Source of the DNA: a virus | Length of the DNA: 41,652 bases | Strand: one strand, 5' to 3' | Virus record (IMG/VR): IMGVR_UViG_3300009379_000029 | Location: 1 to 41,652 of that record | Shown: positions 23,487-32,886 of the stretch, piece after piece | How positions within the stretch are numbered: the first letter of the stretch is position 1 | How the letters are laid out: each line of letters opens with the position of its first letter | Position numbers and translations under genes: made by a program | Notes under the pieces: model-generated | What the model saw: only the letters and a program-made list of their open reading frames with translations | What the model was told of the DNA's origin: nothing | Databases searched by the model: none

Positions 23487-25336
23487 TGGCGAGACAATTA
23501 AAGGACAGACAGCAAGCAGCCTACGACAGGGGGACCCAACAGTCCCTCGGTAGGTCGGCAACCAATGTAAGTGTCAACATGGCAGATCCTGGAGTTAGCC
23601 ATCAGGCCAGCAACATCCTGACCAGCTTGGGGCAGATCGGGGGAAATCTGAATAAGCAGCGCATCAAGCGTGACCATGGACAGGCCCTTGCTGACTATAG
23701 AGCAGAAGTCCAAGCAGAAGATCCCAGTGATGCGTATGTGGAGACCTATGAGTTTCTGGAGGGAGAAGCATCTGCCGGAGACCTGAGGAGAGAGCTGGAT
23801 GACTTCCATACTAAGAATGCAGACCTCCCTGAGGCTGAGTACATGACCCGGAAACGGGAGATCACCAACAAGTTTGTGGCTGGTAAGTCCAAGCACTGGA
23901 TGATGGGTCTTGCGAAGCATGGGATGGCTATTGAGGACTCTGCGGATCAAGCCTACTACGAGCACCACAAGACCAAGTTAGCTGAGACACAACTGGATAA
24001 CCTACGGAAGCGAGCCGAAGAGAAGCTCCTGACAGAACCTGAGCACAACAGCCTGGAGTGGCGAGAGTGGCTTACGAAGGAGTCGGGGGTCCTGGGGAAG
24101 CTGTGTGGGATTACCCCGGAAGCTACCGCCACCACATTGGTTGAGTTACTGGGAGAGAAGGCTAAAGAGCTGGGTCAGCCTGAGCTTCTGAACTTTACAG
24201 CAGAACTTGATGGGGACACTGGCCTCAAGGGAACCAGCCTGATGCACACCAAGCTGCGCCCCCGTATTGTCCAGCTTCGGAAAGCAGCCGTAGTAGAGGG
24301 AGCCAAGCGGCGAACAAGTCGGGCGTTCACCGAAGTACAAACGGCCCGTACCCAGACTGATGGTAGTTACGACATGATTGGCATTGAGTCTGACCTGGAT
24401 GCAAAGGTAGGGAGTGGTGCATTGACCCTGGATGAACGCAACCAAGTGGTCAACTCTTTTCGTGCCTCCTACCGATTTAACATGGAGGATGCTTTACGAC
24501 GTGAAGAGAAGGCCACCAAGGAGACCTTTGAAAGTGCCTGGGACTTGATTGCTGATCATGAGTACGACAAGGCCCGTGAGTACATCAATGGCAATAGTAA
24601 CATCCGTGGTGACCTCCGCATGAAGATGGTTAAGTCTATGCAAGAGGTGACGACTGCCAAGAACAAGGGGATCCACAGCCAGGAGTACGCCCGTCTCAAT
24701 AAGATGATCCTTGAGGGGGGTCTTTCAACAATGTCGGGAGTCCTTGGCGAGATGGGTGCCACACTGCCCCAGGAAATGCTTGCTGACCTCAAGTGGACCA
24801 TTGACGAGGTTCAGGGTCCCCATCAGAAGTATATCAAGACCATCATGAAATACATTGAGGACAGCCTGGGGGATGCCACCCTCATGAAGGGGCACTCCGC
24901 TCCAGCCCTTAAAGCCATTCTTCAGGGTCAGGCACAGTTCCGTCAGGACCTCAAGAACGCTGAAGCTGAAGGTAAACCCCTGGATCTTCAGATGATCATC
25001 AACAATGGTAGTAGCGGGTACTTGGAGACACTTCGCAGGACCTATCAGCCGGGTATGAAGGATCAGCAGGAGTCGCTGATTGAGTCCTTCAAGTTCAATG
25101 CCACAATCAATAACCCCAAAGCCAGCGTGACGGAGTGGACTGCTGCGATGGACCAGGAGCTGGGAAAGGTTGGCACTACAACCGGAGCACTACAACAGTG
25201 GACCACCGAGTACCTAAAGGACCATGGCAGGAAGCCTACGCCCCAAATAATCCGTAATGTCCTTTCTAATGAGGCATCAAGGGGTGACGTGCTTCGAAAG
25301 TACATGACTGCGAAGGCCCAACATAAACAGGAGTAA
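23486..25336 (+). CDS. Internal virion core protein (T7 gp15-like)
   Basis: 616 residues (T7 gp15: 747), almost entirely helical and hydrophilic. The start (DRQQAAYDRGTQQSLGRSATNVSVNMADP) has the short N-terminal region typical of core proteins stacked on the portal and ejected with DNA. The assignment rests on order between gp14-like and gp16-like genes and on helical character. TAATG junction at the start. Confidence 0.85.
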   Translation: MARQLKDRQQAAYDRGTQQSLGRSATNVSVNMADPGVSHQASNILTSLGQIGGNLNKQRIKRDHGQALADYRAEVQAEDPSDAYVETYEFLEGEASAGDLRRELDDFHTKNADLPEAEYMTRKREITNKFVAGKSKHWMMGLAKHGMAIEDSADQAYYEHHKTKLAETQLDNLRKRAEEKLLTEPEHNSLEWREWLTKESGVLGKLCGITPEATATTLVELLGEKAKELGQPELLNFTAELDGDTGLKGTSLMHTKLRPRIVQLRKAAVVEGAKRRTSRAFTEVQTARTQTDGSYDMIGIESDLDAKVGSGALTLDERNQVVNSFRASYRFNMEDALRREEKATKETFESAWDLIADHEYDKAREYINGNSNIRGDLRMKMVKSMQEVTTAKNKGIHSQEYARLNKMILEGGLSTMSGVLGEMGATLPQEMLADLKWTIDEVQGPHQKYIKTIMKYIEDSLGDATLMKGHSAPALKAILQGQAQFRQDLKNAEAEGKPLDLQMIINNGSSGYLETLRRTYQPGMKDQQESLIESFKFNATINNPKASVTEWTAAMDQELGKVGTTTGALQQWTTEYLKDHGRKPTPQIIRNVLSNEASRGDVLRKYMTAKAQHKQE

Positions 25337-25345
25337 GGAGGAAGT

Positions 25346-28300
25346 ATGAACGACATCGACATTGCACCTAAGCGTAATGATCCTATCCTGGCGATTGCAG
25401 ACGCTGGGGATAGCCCCGTGGTGTATGAGATCAATGACCCTATCCTGGTGGCTGCTGATGCTGGTGGCGCAAGGCCCCTCACTACCGAAGCCAAGGAGCA
25501 AGCCTTTGTGTGCCTCAAGGGCCCACGATCCCATTTTACCACTGGAGGTGATCAAGCCTATGAGTCCCATGTTCTGAAGGCTAAAGCCCGACGTGCTGAC
25601 AAGGAGCAAATGGGATCACTTGTGAAGGACACGACAATCGCCCAGATGATTCAGGCAGAGATGCAGGACTGGGGGAAGGCCGTCGAGCTGGGCTATGATG
25701 AGAGTATTGTGGGGATGTATGCTCAGAAGGAGGCCCCTCAGCCTACCGACGAGAAGTTTACCCTTCGTCAGCAGTTCATCAAGGAGATCGTAGTGGGTGC
25801 CTTGGATGCCCCTGTGTCAGTAGCGGGTGCTGCCCCTGGGATATTCACGGCTAACCCTTTTGCTGCTCTTGGTGGTGCTGGAGCTGCACCGGCTGTGCTC
25901 CGTCAGTGGCTCATGGATGAGTACAGTGTGGACCCCGAAGTTAACCAGATGGACCTGGGTGACCGCCTTCAGAGAACTCTGTGGGAGGGTACTAAAGCAG
26001 GGGCAGTGGGGGTGATTGGTGGGAAGGCTGGTGAGGCTGGTGGGAAGGCCCTCAAGGGTGTGTGGGGTGTAGCCGCAGGTCGTATGGGGCAGGTTGTCTC
26101 TGAGCTGGGTGCTGGAACCTTTGCCCACAGTATCATCATGAATGGCGAAATGCCCACTGTTGAGGACTTCAGGATGAGTGCAGTTAGTTTGGCTGCTGGA
26201 CACGCCACCCATGCTGCGGGTGCTCCCCTTCGAGGTAAAATTGCGGACGCGCGGCTCCGTCAGAAGAGTCATATGGAAGCCAAGTTGATGCACATCTACG
26301 AGGAGACCGGCATCCCTCCTAATGCGGTCGTCAAGATGGCCCGTGAGAATACAGCCCTTAGGACCCAGCTTGCATCAGCCCATGAGGGCGTCCCTGATGT
26401 GCTACTGAAGGATGGCCCCCGTGAGAAGATTGACAATGGGGAACGCCCTGCCCGTGATTTTAAGGAGGACGTCAGAGCAGTGAAGGGTCACCTGGAAGAT
26501 GCCTTGGTGGATGATCTGGGACCTGTCCGTAGGTTTGTTGATGAGGTGGAAGGCAAAGGAGCTGCCCCTAAGCTTGACGCTGAGAAGAACCCCTACAAGG
26601 TTGCTCGTGTTGCCCGTGGGTGGATGGGTAAGGTGGAACACATCATGGAGTATGGGGGCTGGGACCTAAAGTCTGGTGATGTTGATGGGACCAAGGGCCT
26701 CCTCCCAATCCTCAAGAGTGTTCACAAGCCAAAAGAGGGAACGACCCTCCAGGGATTCGCTGAGTATGTAGTGAGTCGCCGTGCAGTCGAGCTGGAGAAG
26801 CGGGGCCAAACTGCCCGTGAAGCTTTGCGCTCCGAGATCCGAGACCTCCGTAAGCAGCAGGCAGCTATTGCAACCTCCAGGGTAGCCTATGATGAATTAG
26901 GTAAGGGGGTTCAGCATCACACGACCCTGCTTCAGAAGGAGCAAAAGGTTGGCAACAAGATCCGTCAGGAGATTCGAGGTCTCCGTCAGGAACAGGCACG
27001 TCTGGGCCATCTTGATCCTACCCGTGTTGTGCTCAACAACAAGATCAATGACCTTCAGCTCGACATGAGGGACACCTGGAAGAAGCGTGATGGTCTCCGT
27101 GTAAAGATTGGTGACCTCCAGGAGAAGGCTACCAAGTGGCCCAAAGAGAAAGTCACTCATGCTGAACTGGAAGCAAAGATCCGTAAGCTCCAGAAGGAGT
27201 CCGTCGAGAAGCGAGGACAAAGGGATGCCAACGAGATCACTGGCTTCCGGCAGTATGACCTGAAGGGTACCATTCAGAAAGGAGACCCCCACTACAAACA
27301 AGCTGCGAAGGACTTCCAGGATCTGAACCGTAGCATCCTCTATATGCAGTACAAGGCAGGGTTCTTTGGCTTCGATGAGTGGAACCGCATCAAGAACGCC
27401 AACATGGAGTACGTTCCATTCAAGCGTCTAATGGATGACATGGTGAAGATGAAGGGGTTTGACTCTGAAGGTAAGCCCGTCAAGGCCATTAAGGGTTCCG
27501 GGCGTCCACTGACTAACGTTCTTCGGCAGTGGGCCGTTGACCTTCAGAATACCTTTCGGGCTATTGAGCATAACCGTGTGGTCAACTCAATGGCAGAGCT
27601 GGACAAGAAGGGTGTTTCTGTGAAGCGCCTGAAGATAGGTAAGGAGCATGATGCACTGACTGAAGTTGCTAAGGCCAAAGGAATTGAACGGTCTGAGGTA
27701 ACTGCCATGGATCTCATGAAGGCCACCCATGGTAAGGAGTCCTCAGTCATCTATGGGTATAAGGATGGCCAGCGTCAAGCATATCAAGTACCTAAGGATG
27801 TGGCCCATGCAATGAACAGTTTGACAGGCCGTGAGTGGAGTCCCAGCAGCCCGGCGGGTAAGACCATTCACAACATCCTGAAGACCCCTGCTACTCTCCT
27901 AAGGGGTGGGGCTACCTCCAGTCCTGACTTCATGTTTGCGAATATCATCCGAGATATCAGTACGGGCTACGTCTTCAGTGAGAGTGGCAACCACCACATT
28001 GAAAGTTTCGCTGAGGGTGCCAAGCACGTCATATCCAACTCTGATACCTACAAGGAGTGGCTACGTTCAGGTGGTGCAATGGGTAACCTCAACTCGGAAC
28101 ATCTGGCCCATCTGAAGGGGGATGTCTATAAGTCCCTTAGTGAGCGGACCCTCCAGAACACACTCGACGTAAAGAAGGTGTGGGAATACTACCAGAAGGT
28201 GGGAGGGGGTGCTGAGTCAGCTACGCGAGTAGGGGAATACATTCAGGCCGGACGGAAGGGTAGAGGTCTCACCGAGCGAGCCTACCAGTCCAGGGACATC

Positions 28301-29425
28301 AGTATTGACTTTGGGAAGGCGGGGTATGTTGGCCGATACATTAACGACATCGTGGCATTCCACAATGTTGGTATCCAGAGTCTGGCAAAGCTGCACGGTG
28401 CCCTGAAGCAAAACCCAGCAGGAACAGCTATGCGGTTATTCCTGGGGGTGGCTGCCCCAAGCATAGGGTTCAACCTTCTGTTTGGTGATGATGAGCGTGT
28501 CAAGGAGGTCCCACAGTGGGAGCGAGACTTATACTGGATTGCAGTGCTGGGTGACCATTTGATCCGAATCCCCAAGCCAGGAGAGGTGGGTATCCTCTTT
28601 GGGTCCAGCTTCGAGCGGGGAATAGATGCTATGCATCGAGAGGACAGGCACGCTTGGGATGGTCTTCGCAACAGCCTGTTGGAGAGACTCAAAGTAAATA
28701 CGTCCCCCACCATAGCTGAACCCTTCGTTGAGGCCCTCACCAACCATAGTTTCTTTCGTAACAACAGCCTGATCCCTCACTACATGGAGAATGACCTGCC
28801 TGAGTTCCAGCGTAACACCTACACGTCAGCAACGGCACGTAAGATCAGTAGCTGGATTGCAAGCATGACTCCTGGTGATCATGGGGAGGGGACTGTCAGC
28901 CCCATTGTGATCGACAACTGGGTACAGGGTTGGACTGCGGGGATGGGTCGATACGCCACAATGGGCCTCGATAAGTTTCTCCGACCTACGGCTGAGGTAC
29001 CTGCTGAGTGGAGAATGGAGGACCTACCCGTGATGCGTTCCTTTATGATCCGTAGCCCAAAGTCAAACAGTCGTAGTGTGGATGCATTCATGACACGACA
29101 CAAGGAGGCCAGGAGTTCCAGGTCCACTGCGAACAACCTCCTGAAGGCAATGGACTTTGAAAACTACAATCTGGTTATGAACGACCAACGATGGGTAACG
29201 ATGGATGGTATCTACGAGGGTATCTCTAACCTCCGAGGACTGGCCTTCAGCATCCATAATGCCAAGGACGGGGAGTATGGTCTCCACGGAAAGGAACTGG
29301 CGAGCTTCAAGACAGAACAGCTTGAGGACATCTATAAGCAGATCACGGCAATGGGACATAGTGGCCTTGTTGCCTATGACAAATTGGATAAACAAATCGA
29401 ACAACTGAAGGAGCTTCAACACTAA
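25346..29425 (+). CDS. Internal core / ejection protein (T7 gp16-like)
   Basis: The largest protein: 1359 residues (T7 gp16: 1318), extruded into the cell envelope to form the ejection conduit. N-terminus has an imperfect duplication NDPILAIADAG / NDPILVAADAGG. Hydrophobic Ala/Gly-rich stretches lie near 150-190 and 200-300; a long coiled-coil-like region lies about 485-640 (EIRGLRQEQARLG, KINDLQLDMRDTWKKRDGLR). Unlike T7 gp16, no N-terminal transglycosylase signature (Glu-Ser with a downstream GxxQ block) is apparent. ATG 25346 has AAGGAGGAAG upstream. Confidence 0.88.
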   Translation: MNDIDIAPKRNDPILAIADAGDSPVVYEINDPILVAADAGGARPLTTEAKEQAFVCLKGPRSHFTTGGDQAYESHVLKAKARRADKEQMGSLVKDTTIAQMIQAEMQDWGKAVELGYDESIVGMYAQKEAPQPTDEKFTLRQQFIKEIVVGALDAPVSVAGAAPGIFTANPFAALGGAGAAPAVLRQWLMDEYSVDPEVNQMDLGDRLQRTLWEGTKAGAVGVIGGKAGEAGGKALKGVWGVAAGRMGQVVSELGAGTFAHSIIMNGEMPTVEDFRMSAVSLAAGHATHAAGAPLRGKIADARLRQKSHMEAKLMHIYEETGIPPNAVVKMARENTALRTQLASAHEGVPDVLLKDGPREKIDNGERPARDFKEDVRAVKGHLEDALVDDLGPVRRFVDEVEGKGAAPKLDAEKNPYKVARVARGWMGKVEHIMEYGGWDLKSGDVDGTKGLLPILKSVHKPKEGTTLQGFAEYVVSRRAVELEKRGQTAREALRSEIRDLRKQQAAIATSRVAYDELGKGVQHHTTLLQKEQKVGNKIRQEIRGLRQEQARLGHLDPTRVVLNNKINDLQLDMRDTWKKRDGLRVKIGDLQEKATKWPKEKVTHAELEAKIRKLQKESVEKRGQRDANEITGFRQYDLKGTIQKGDPHYKQAAKDFQDLNRSILYMQYKAGFFGFDEWNRIKNANMEYVPFKRLMDDMVKMKGFDSEGKPVKAIKGSGRPLTNVLRQWAVDLQNTFRAIEHNRVVNSMAELDKKGVSVKRLKIGKEHDALTEVAKAKGIERSEVTAMDLMKATHGKESSVIYGYKDGQRQAYQVPKDVAHAMNSLTGREWSPSSPAGKTIHNILKTPATLLRGGATSSPDFMFANIIRDISTGYVFSESGNHHIESFAEGAKHVISNSDTYKEWLRSGGAMGNLNSEHLAHLKGDVYKSLSERTLQNTLDVKKVWEYYQKVGGGAESATRVGEYIQAGRKGRGLTERAYQSRDISIDFGKAGYVGRYINDIVAFHNVGIQSLAKLHGALKQNPAGTAMRLFLGVAAPSIGFNLLFGDDERVKEVPQWERDLYWIAVLGDHLIRIPKPGEVGILFGSSFERGIDAMHREDRHAWDGLRNSLLERLKVNTSPTIAEPFVEALTNHSFFRNNSLIPHYMENDLPEFQRNTYTSATARKISSWIASMTPGDHGEGTVSPIVIDNWVQGWTAGMGRYATMGLDKFLRPTAEVPAEWRMEDLPVMRSFMIRSPKSNSRSVDAFMTRHKEARSSRSTANNLLKAMDFENYNLVMNDQRWVTMDGIYEGISNLRGLAFSIHNAKDGEYGLHGKELASFKTEQLEDIYKQITAMGHSGLVAYDKLDKQIEQLKELQH

Positions 29426-31006
29426 TTGGCATACAGCTATAAGGACGTACTGGGTGATGGTACGACCACGTTGTTTAACACCCCGAACTATCTCAAGAAG
29501 GAATACATCAAGGTACTGGTGGATGGCACTGAGACTGCCTTCACCTGGAATACAAACACCACCGTCAGCGTAGTCCCTGCCCCAGCTATTGGCACCCTCG
29601 TTCGTGTCAAGCGTGTCACTCCCCTCAAACGATCCATCAACTTCCAGAACGCCAACCTCCTTACCGAAGGCATCATGGACCTTGACTCGGATCAACTCAT
29701 GCACGTCGTACAGGAAGCAGTGGATGGCATGGATGAGAACCTGACGAAGGACAATGATGGTCACTACAATGCCAAAGGACAGCGTATCAAGGGGCTGGGG
29801 ACCCCTGAAGAAGGTAACGACGCTATGTCCCTTCGCTTCTTTGAGCACACCTACATGAGCGAATGGCGGGACCTGAAGACTGCTTCCGAGACTGATATCA
29901 AGCAAGCCCAGGACCTTGTGGATGCCGGATTGCGTGGACCCAAGGGGGACAAGGGTACCACTGGAGAGCAAGGCTCTGCGGGTGTGAATGGTGTGAATGG
30001 AATGCCAGGGGGTACCGGACCCCAGGGTTCCCGTGGTGTACAGGGTTCTAAGGGTGATCTTGGTGATTCTGGACCTCAGGGACCTCAGGGACCTCAGGGT
30101 GATACTGGAGCACGTGGACCTCAGGGTGCTCAGGGTGCTCAGGGACCTAAAGGAGACACCGGACTCACCGGACTCACCGGGGATCGTGGACCTCATGGCC
30201 CTGGAGGACCTAAAGGAGATCCTGGTACAGAAGGACCCACTGGCCCTAACGGGGCGCAAGGACCCCAAGGTACCCAAGGTACCCAAGGATCGAAGGGGGA
30301 TCAAGGCATCCAGGGGGGCACTGGAGTACAGGGCCCTATGGGTCCAGCGGGTTCTGGCATTGGGGGACCTCAGGGACCTCAGGGTGTTCAGGGTTCGGCT
30401 GGTAAGAATGGCTTGAATGGTGCGGAAGGTCCTCAAGGCGTTCAGGGTCCGATGGGCGGTCAAGGCCTGAAGGGAGACACAGGTGATATTGGCCTGAAGG
30501 GTGACACTGGCAGTCAAGGCATCCAGGGACCTAAAGGCATCCAGGGACCTAAAGGGAATGAAGGTCTCCAGGGCATCCAGGGCATTAAAGGTGACACTGG
30601 GGAGCGTGGTCTCCAGGGCGTCCAAGGTCATATTGGCCTGAAGGGTGACACTGGGGATCAGGGTGATCAGGGTCCCAAGGGTGATCAGGGTCCCAAGGGT
30701 GATCAGGGCGTCCAGGGCATCCAAGGTCCCAAGGGTGCCACTGGTGGTCAAGGTCTTAAAGGTGATCAGGGTGCTCCTGGTGTGGTTGTCTTCGCTACCA
30801 AGGCCCAGGCTGGTGCTGGTGCTGATGGTACCCATGGTATGAGTCCCCTGAGGACTAAGGAGGCCATCGACGCTCAGATCCGTCCCCTGGTCAATCAGAA
30901 GGCCGACAAAGCTATGGTTAAGTCCATGGCAAACCGTAACGTGGTCATCAGTACGGCTGCACCCAGTGGAGGAGCCAATGGTGACGTTTGGTTCAAGTAC
31001 TCCTAA
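29426..31006 (+). CDS. Tail fibre with T7 gp17-type anchor and long collagen-like shaft
   Basis: 526 residues. Residues 1-150 (SYKDVLGDGTTTLFNTPNYLKKEYIKVLVDG...RFFEHTYM) match the T7 gp17 N-terminal tail-attachment domain. Residues about 168-453 (29927-30782) are almost continuous Gly-X-Y triplets, about 95 in number, with one interruption near GPAGSGIGG. Many are GPQGPQG, GPKGDQG and GIQGIQG. A short C-terminal part (KEAIDAQIRPLVNQKADKAMV...SGGANGDVWFKYS) follows. Collagen-like triple helices in phage fibres form rigid trimeric shafts; receptor binding is then probably supplied by the downstream proteins. TTG start, no intergenic gap. Confidence 0.92.
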   Translation: MAYSYKDVLGDGTTTLFNTPNYLKKEYIKVLVDGTETAFTWNTNTTVSVVPAPAIGTLVRVKRVTPLKRSINFQNANLLTEGIMDLDSDQLMHVVQEAVDGMDENLTKDNDGHYNAKGQRIKGLGTPEEGNDAMSLRFFEHTYMSEWRDLKTASETDIKQAQDLVDAGLRGPKGDKGTTGEQGSAGVNGVNGMPGGTGPQGSRGVQGSKGDLGDSGPQGPQGPQGDTGARGPQGAQGAQGPKGDTGLTGLTGDRGPHGPGGPKGDPGTEGPTGPNGAQGPQGTQGTQGSKGDQGIQGGTGVQGPMGPAGSGIGGPQGPQGVQGSAGKNGLNGAEGPQGVQGPMGGQGLKGDTGDIGLKGDTGSQGIQGPKGIQGPKGNEGLQGIQGIKGDTGERGLQGVQGHIGLKGDTGDQGDQGPKGDQGPKGDQGVQGIQGPKGATGGQGLKGDQGAPGVVVFATKAQAGAGADGTHGMSPLRTKEAIDAQIRPLVNQKADKAMVKSMANRNVVISTAAPSGGANGDVWFKYS

Positions 31007-31530
31007 TGAGTAGCATCAAGGTCGGCACCTCCTGGAGAACCATTAATGGCGTGAACGCTAAGGTTGGTAGTTCGTGGAAGAGCGTCAAGCAAGCCTACGT
31101 CAAGGTCGGCAGTACCTGGAGGAAAGCCTATGAAGCGTACACCTATTCGTGGAGCATTGGGAGCTACGGGTCCTGTTCAGCCAGTTGTGGTGGTGGGACC
31201 CAAACCCGGAGTGTGGTGTGTAAGCGATCCGATGGTGCGACCGTTGCTGACTCCCATTGCTCCGGCAGTAAACCCGGTACCACCAGATCGTGTAATACTC
31301 AATCGTGTAAGACATGTAAATATGAATACGGAAAATACTACTGGGACCTGTACTGGCCTGAGGAGAGGTCAGCCATAAAATGGAACAACGTGTTGATAGC
31401 GGACTTTGCTGGCGTTGAGAGGGTGTCATATTCCAAAGGTGGGTATTTATACACTATAGGGACGCACAAATATACAGCAGGAAGCTGGCCTATGGATCTC
31501 TATTATTCACTGTGCCGAGAACCTATTTAA
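31006..31530 (+). CDS. Virion-type protein with thrombospondin type-1 repeat
   Basis: 174 residues. The N-terminus has three short repeats (IKVGTSWRTING, AKVGSSWKSVKQ, VKVGSTWRKAYE), a pattern often seen in phage tail tip proteins. Residues about 46-102 (31141-31311) form a clear TSP1 repeat: WSIGSYGSCSASCGGGTQTR, VVCKRSDG, HCSGSKPGTTRSC, ending CNTQSC, with the six-Cys and CGGGxQxR pattern. The C-terminus (YYWDLYWPEERSAIKWNN...) is aromatic and unknown. ATG overlaps the fibre stop (TAATG), so both are co-translated. TSP1 domains bind glycans and proteins in eukaryotes; a receptor-binding or adhesion role here is inference. Confidence 0.8.
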   Translation: MSSIKVGTSWRTINGVNAKVGSSWKSVKQAYVKVGSTWRKAYEAYTYSWSIGSYGSCSASCGGGTQTRSVVCKRSDGATVADSHCSGSKPGTTRSCNTQSCKTCKYEYGKYYWDLYWPEERSAIKWNNVLIADFAGVERVSYSKGGYLYTIGTHKYTAGSWPMDLYYSLCREPI

Positions 31531-31553
31531 CAGACATTGCTAAGGAGAAAACT

Positions 31554-32444
31554 TTGCGAGTAACTTGGTCAGAAGAATTTAAGATTGGTCAGGTTGCGAA
31601 TGAGGAACAGCTTGTGGATGTGACCGAACGTCCTACCACTGGCTTCCCTTTCGACAGCCTTGTATTGGATGAAACGAACAGCTTCAAGATCCTGGGGGGT
31701 GAGCAGATCACCCTTACCGAGGACGAGGTGAGTCTCTGCACGAACTTCGTGGGGACCTTCTCGTTCCCGGAGGTACTGGTCCCGATGGTTGATGACCTGG
31801 GGGTTTACGTGGGACTCTTTACCCTGAGTCAGCGTCAGGCTGATTGGCAGATCGTGGACAGTCCGGCCCCTGACACTGGCTATGTGTGGCGGGACGGGGG
31901 GTGGCGTCGGGTGACCCTGGTGGTCTTCGGGGATGGTACCTATGCGGGCCGTCCTGAGAGTCTTATGGGGGACCTGGCCCTGGTGTACACTGAGTCCGAC
32001 ATCTTCCCCAACCCGGTCCGTGCTACCGACAAATGGAACTTTGTGAAAGGCTGCTGGTACGACTCCCGTGACCTGAACAAGTCTATCAATGAAGCGGTCC
32101 TGGAACTGCGGAACCTGTATGAGGCCCTGAACATCCGTGCAGCCGGTGAGTATACCACTAAGTACGAGATGGCTACCTGGAGAATTCAGCATGAGGAAGC
32201 CACCACTTGGCTGGCAGACAATGACACTCCCACCCCGTTTATCAACGCGCTGAACGAGACCCGTACTGATGGCCTCGCCAAGGCAGAACTGGTGGCAAAG
32301 ATCCTGGTGAAGGTTAACGCATGGAAGGGCATCAGTGCCCGTCTCTTGGGTGAACAGCAGAACCTGGAACGTCGGGTGAGGGCCTGTGTGAGCCTGACCA
32401 TCTTGGATGAACTCCGGGAGAAGGAGATTGCTACACTTGTTTAG
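31554..32444 (+). CDS. Tail fibre-associated protein
   Basis: 296 residues from TTG 31554, which follows AAGGAG. An earlier GTG at 31512 is in frame but overlaps the TSP1 gene and lacks an SD. The C-terminal 110 residues (EYTTKYEMATWRIQHEEATTWLADNDTPTPFINALNETR...AELVAKILVKVNAWKGI) form a helical domain common at the ends of phage tail and fibre proteins (ATWxxQxxEAxxWLAD...TPxxxAL). Its place after the fibre genes suggests a fibre subunit or assembly factor. Confidence 0.75.
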   Translation: MRVTWSEEFKIGQVANEEQLVDVTERPTTGFPFDSLVLDETNSFKILGGEQITLTEDEVSLCTNFVGTFSFPEVLVPMVDDLGVYVGLFTLSQRQADWQIVDSPAPDTGYVWRDGGWRRVTLVVFGDGTYAGRPESLMGDLALVYTESDIFPNPVRATDKWNFVKGCWYDSRDLNKSINEAVLELRNLYEALNIRAAGEYTTKYEMATWRIQHEEATTWLADNDTPTPFINALNETRTDGLAKAELVAKILVKVNAWKGISARLLGEQQNLERRVRACVSLTILDELREKEIATLV

Positions 32445-32595
32445 TTTTGATGATGTGTGTCGGTGGGCCTCAGTGGGCCTCCTGGCACTCTACCAGAATA
32501 TGAACATACTGATGTCGGTAACACTCTTTGTGCTTAACGCAGCATGGCTGATTGTACGACTTTATGACCGATTCAAGGAGAGGAAACATGAGTAA
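32437..32595 (+). CDS. Holin-like membrane protein (T7 gp17.5 position)
   Basis: 52 residues from TTG 32437 with AAGGAG ten bases upstream. Two hydrophobic stretches, VCRWASVGLLALYQ and ILMSVTLFVLNAAWLIVRLY, and a charged C-terminus (DRFKERKHE) give a class II holin layout. T7 places its holin 17.5 between fibre and small terminase, exactly as here. It probably times lysis with the lysozyme at 14400. Confidence 0.7.
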   Translation: MFSFDDVCRWASVGLLALYQNMNILMSVTLFVLNAAWLIVRLYDRFKERKHE

Positions 32596-32839
32596 GGACT
32601 TTGACAAGGAGGAGTTCATTGCGGACCTGTATGTGGACATGCTGCGGGACCTGAAGACCCGCATTCGGGAGGGAACTGCAAGTCCCCAGGACCGTAAGCT
32701 TATTGAGCAGATCGCCCAGCGTCACAACGTGGACGTAGACACTACGGCTCCAAATAACCCCCTGACAGGGACCACCCCGGACGTCCCATTTACTATGGAG
32801 GACCTAACGTCTGGTGCTGAGGATGACACCCTCCACTAA
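32588..32839 (+). CDS. terS: Small terminase subunit (T7 gp18-like)
   Basis: 83 residues (T7 gp18: 89). Helical N-terminus (FIADLYVDMLRDLKTRIREGTASPQDRKLIEQIAQRH), then an acidic tail. Binds concatemeric DNA and positions the large terminase. ATG 32588 follows AGAGGAAAC and overlaps the holin end. The assignment rests on size, position and composition. Confidence 0.85.
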   Translation: MSKDFDKEEFIADLYVDMLRDLKTRIREGTASPQDRKLIEQIAQRHNVDVDTTAPNNPLTGTTPDVPFTMEDLTSGAEDDTLH

Positions 32840-32847
32840 CTAATTGC

Positions 32848-32871
32848 CCACCCAGGGCCGACCCTGGGTGG
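32848..32871 (+). other. Very stable RNA hairpin upstream of the 32887 gene
   Basis: CCACCCAGGG (32848-32857) and CCCTGGGTGG (32862-32871) form a perfect 10-bp stem with a four-base loop. No T-run follows; the next SD (AAGGAG) begins seven bases later. It is likely a processing or mRNA-stabilising element (for example an RNase III target) rather than a terminator. Confidence 0.65.
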
Positions 32872-32886
32872 ACCAGAAAGGAGATC

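Noticed and set aside
29063-30835. Long minus-strand open frame opposite the collagen-like fibre
   Set aside because: Low-complexity Leu/Thr repeats are the mirror of the Gly-X-Y DNA repeats; no start signals.
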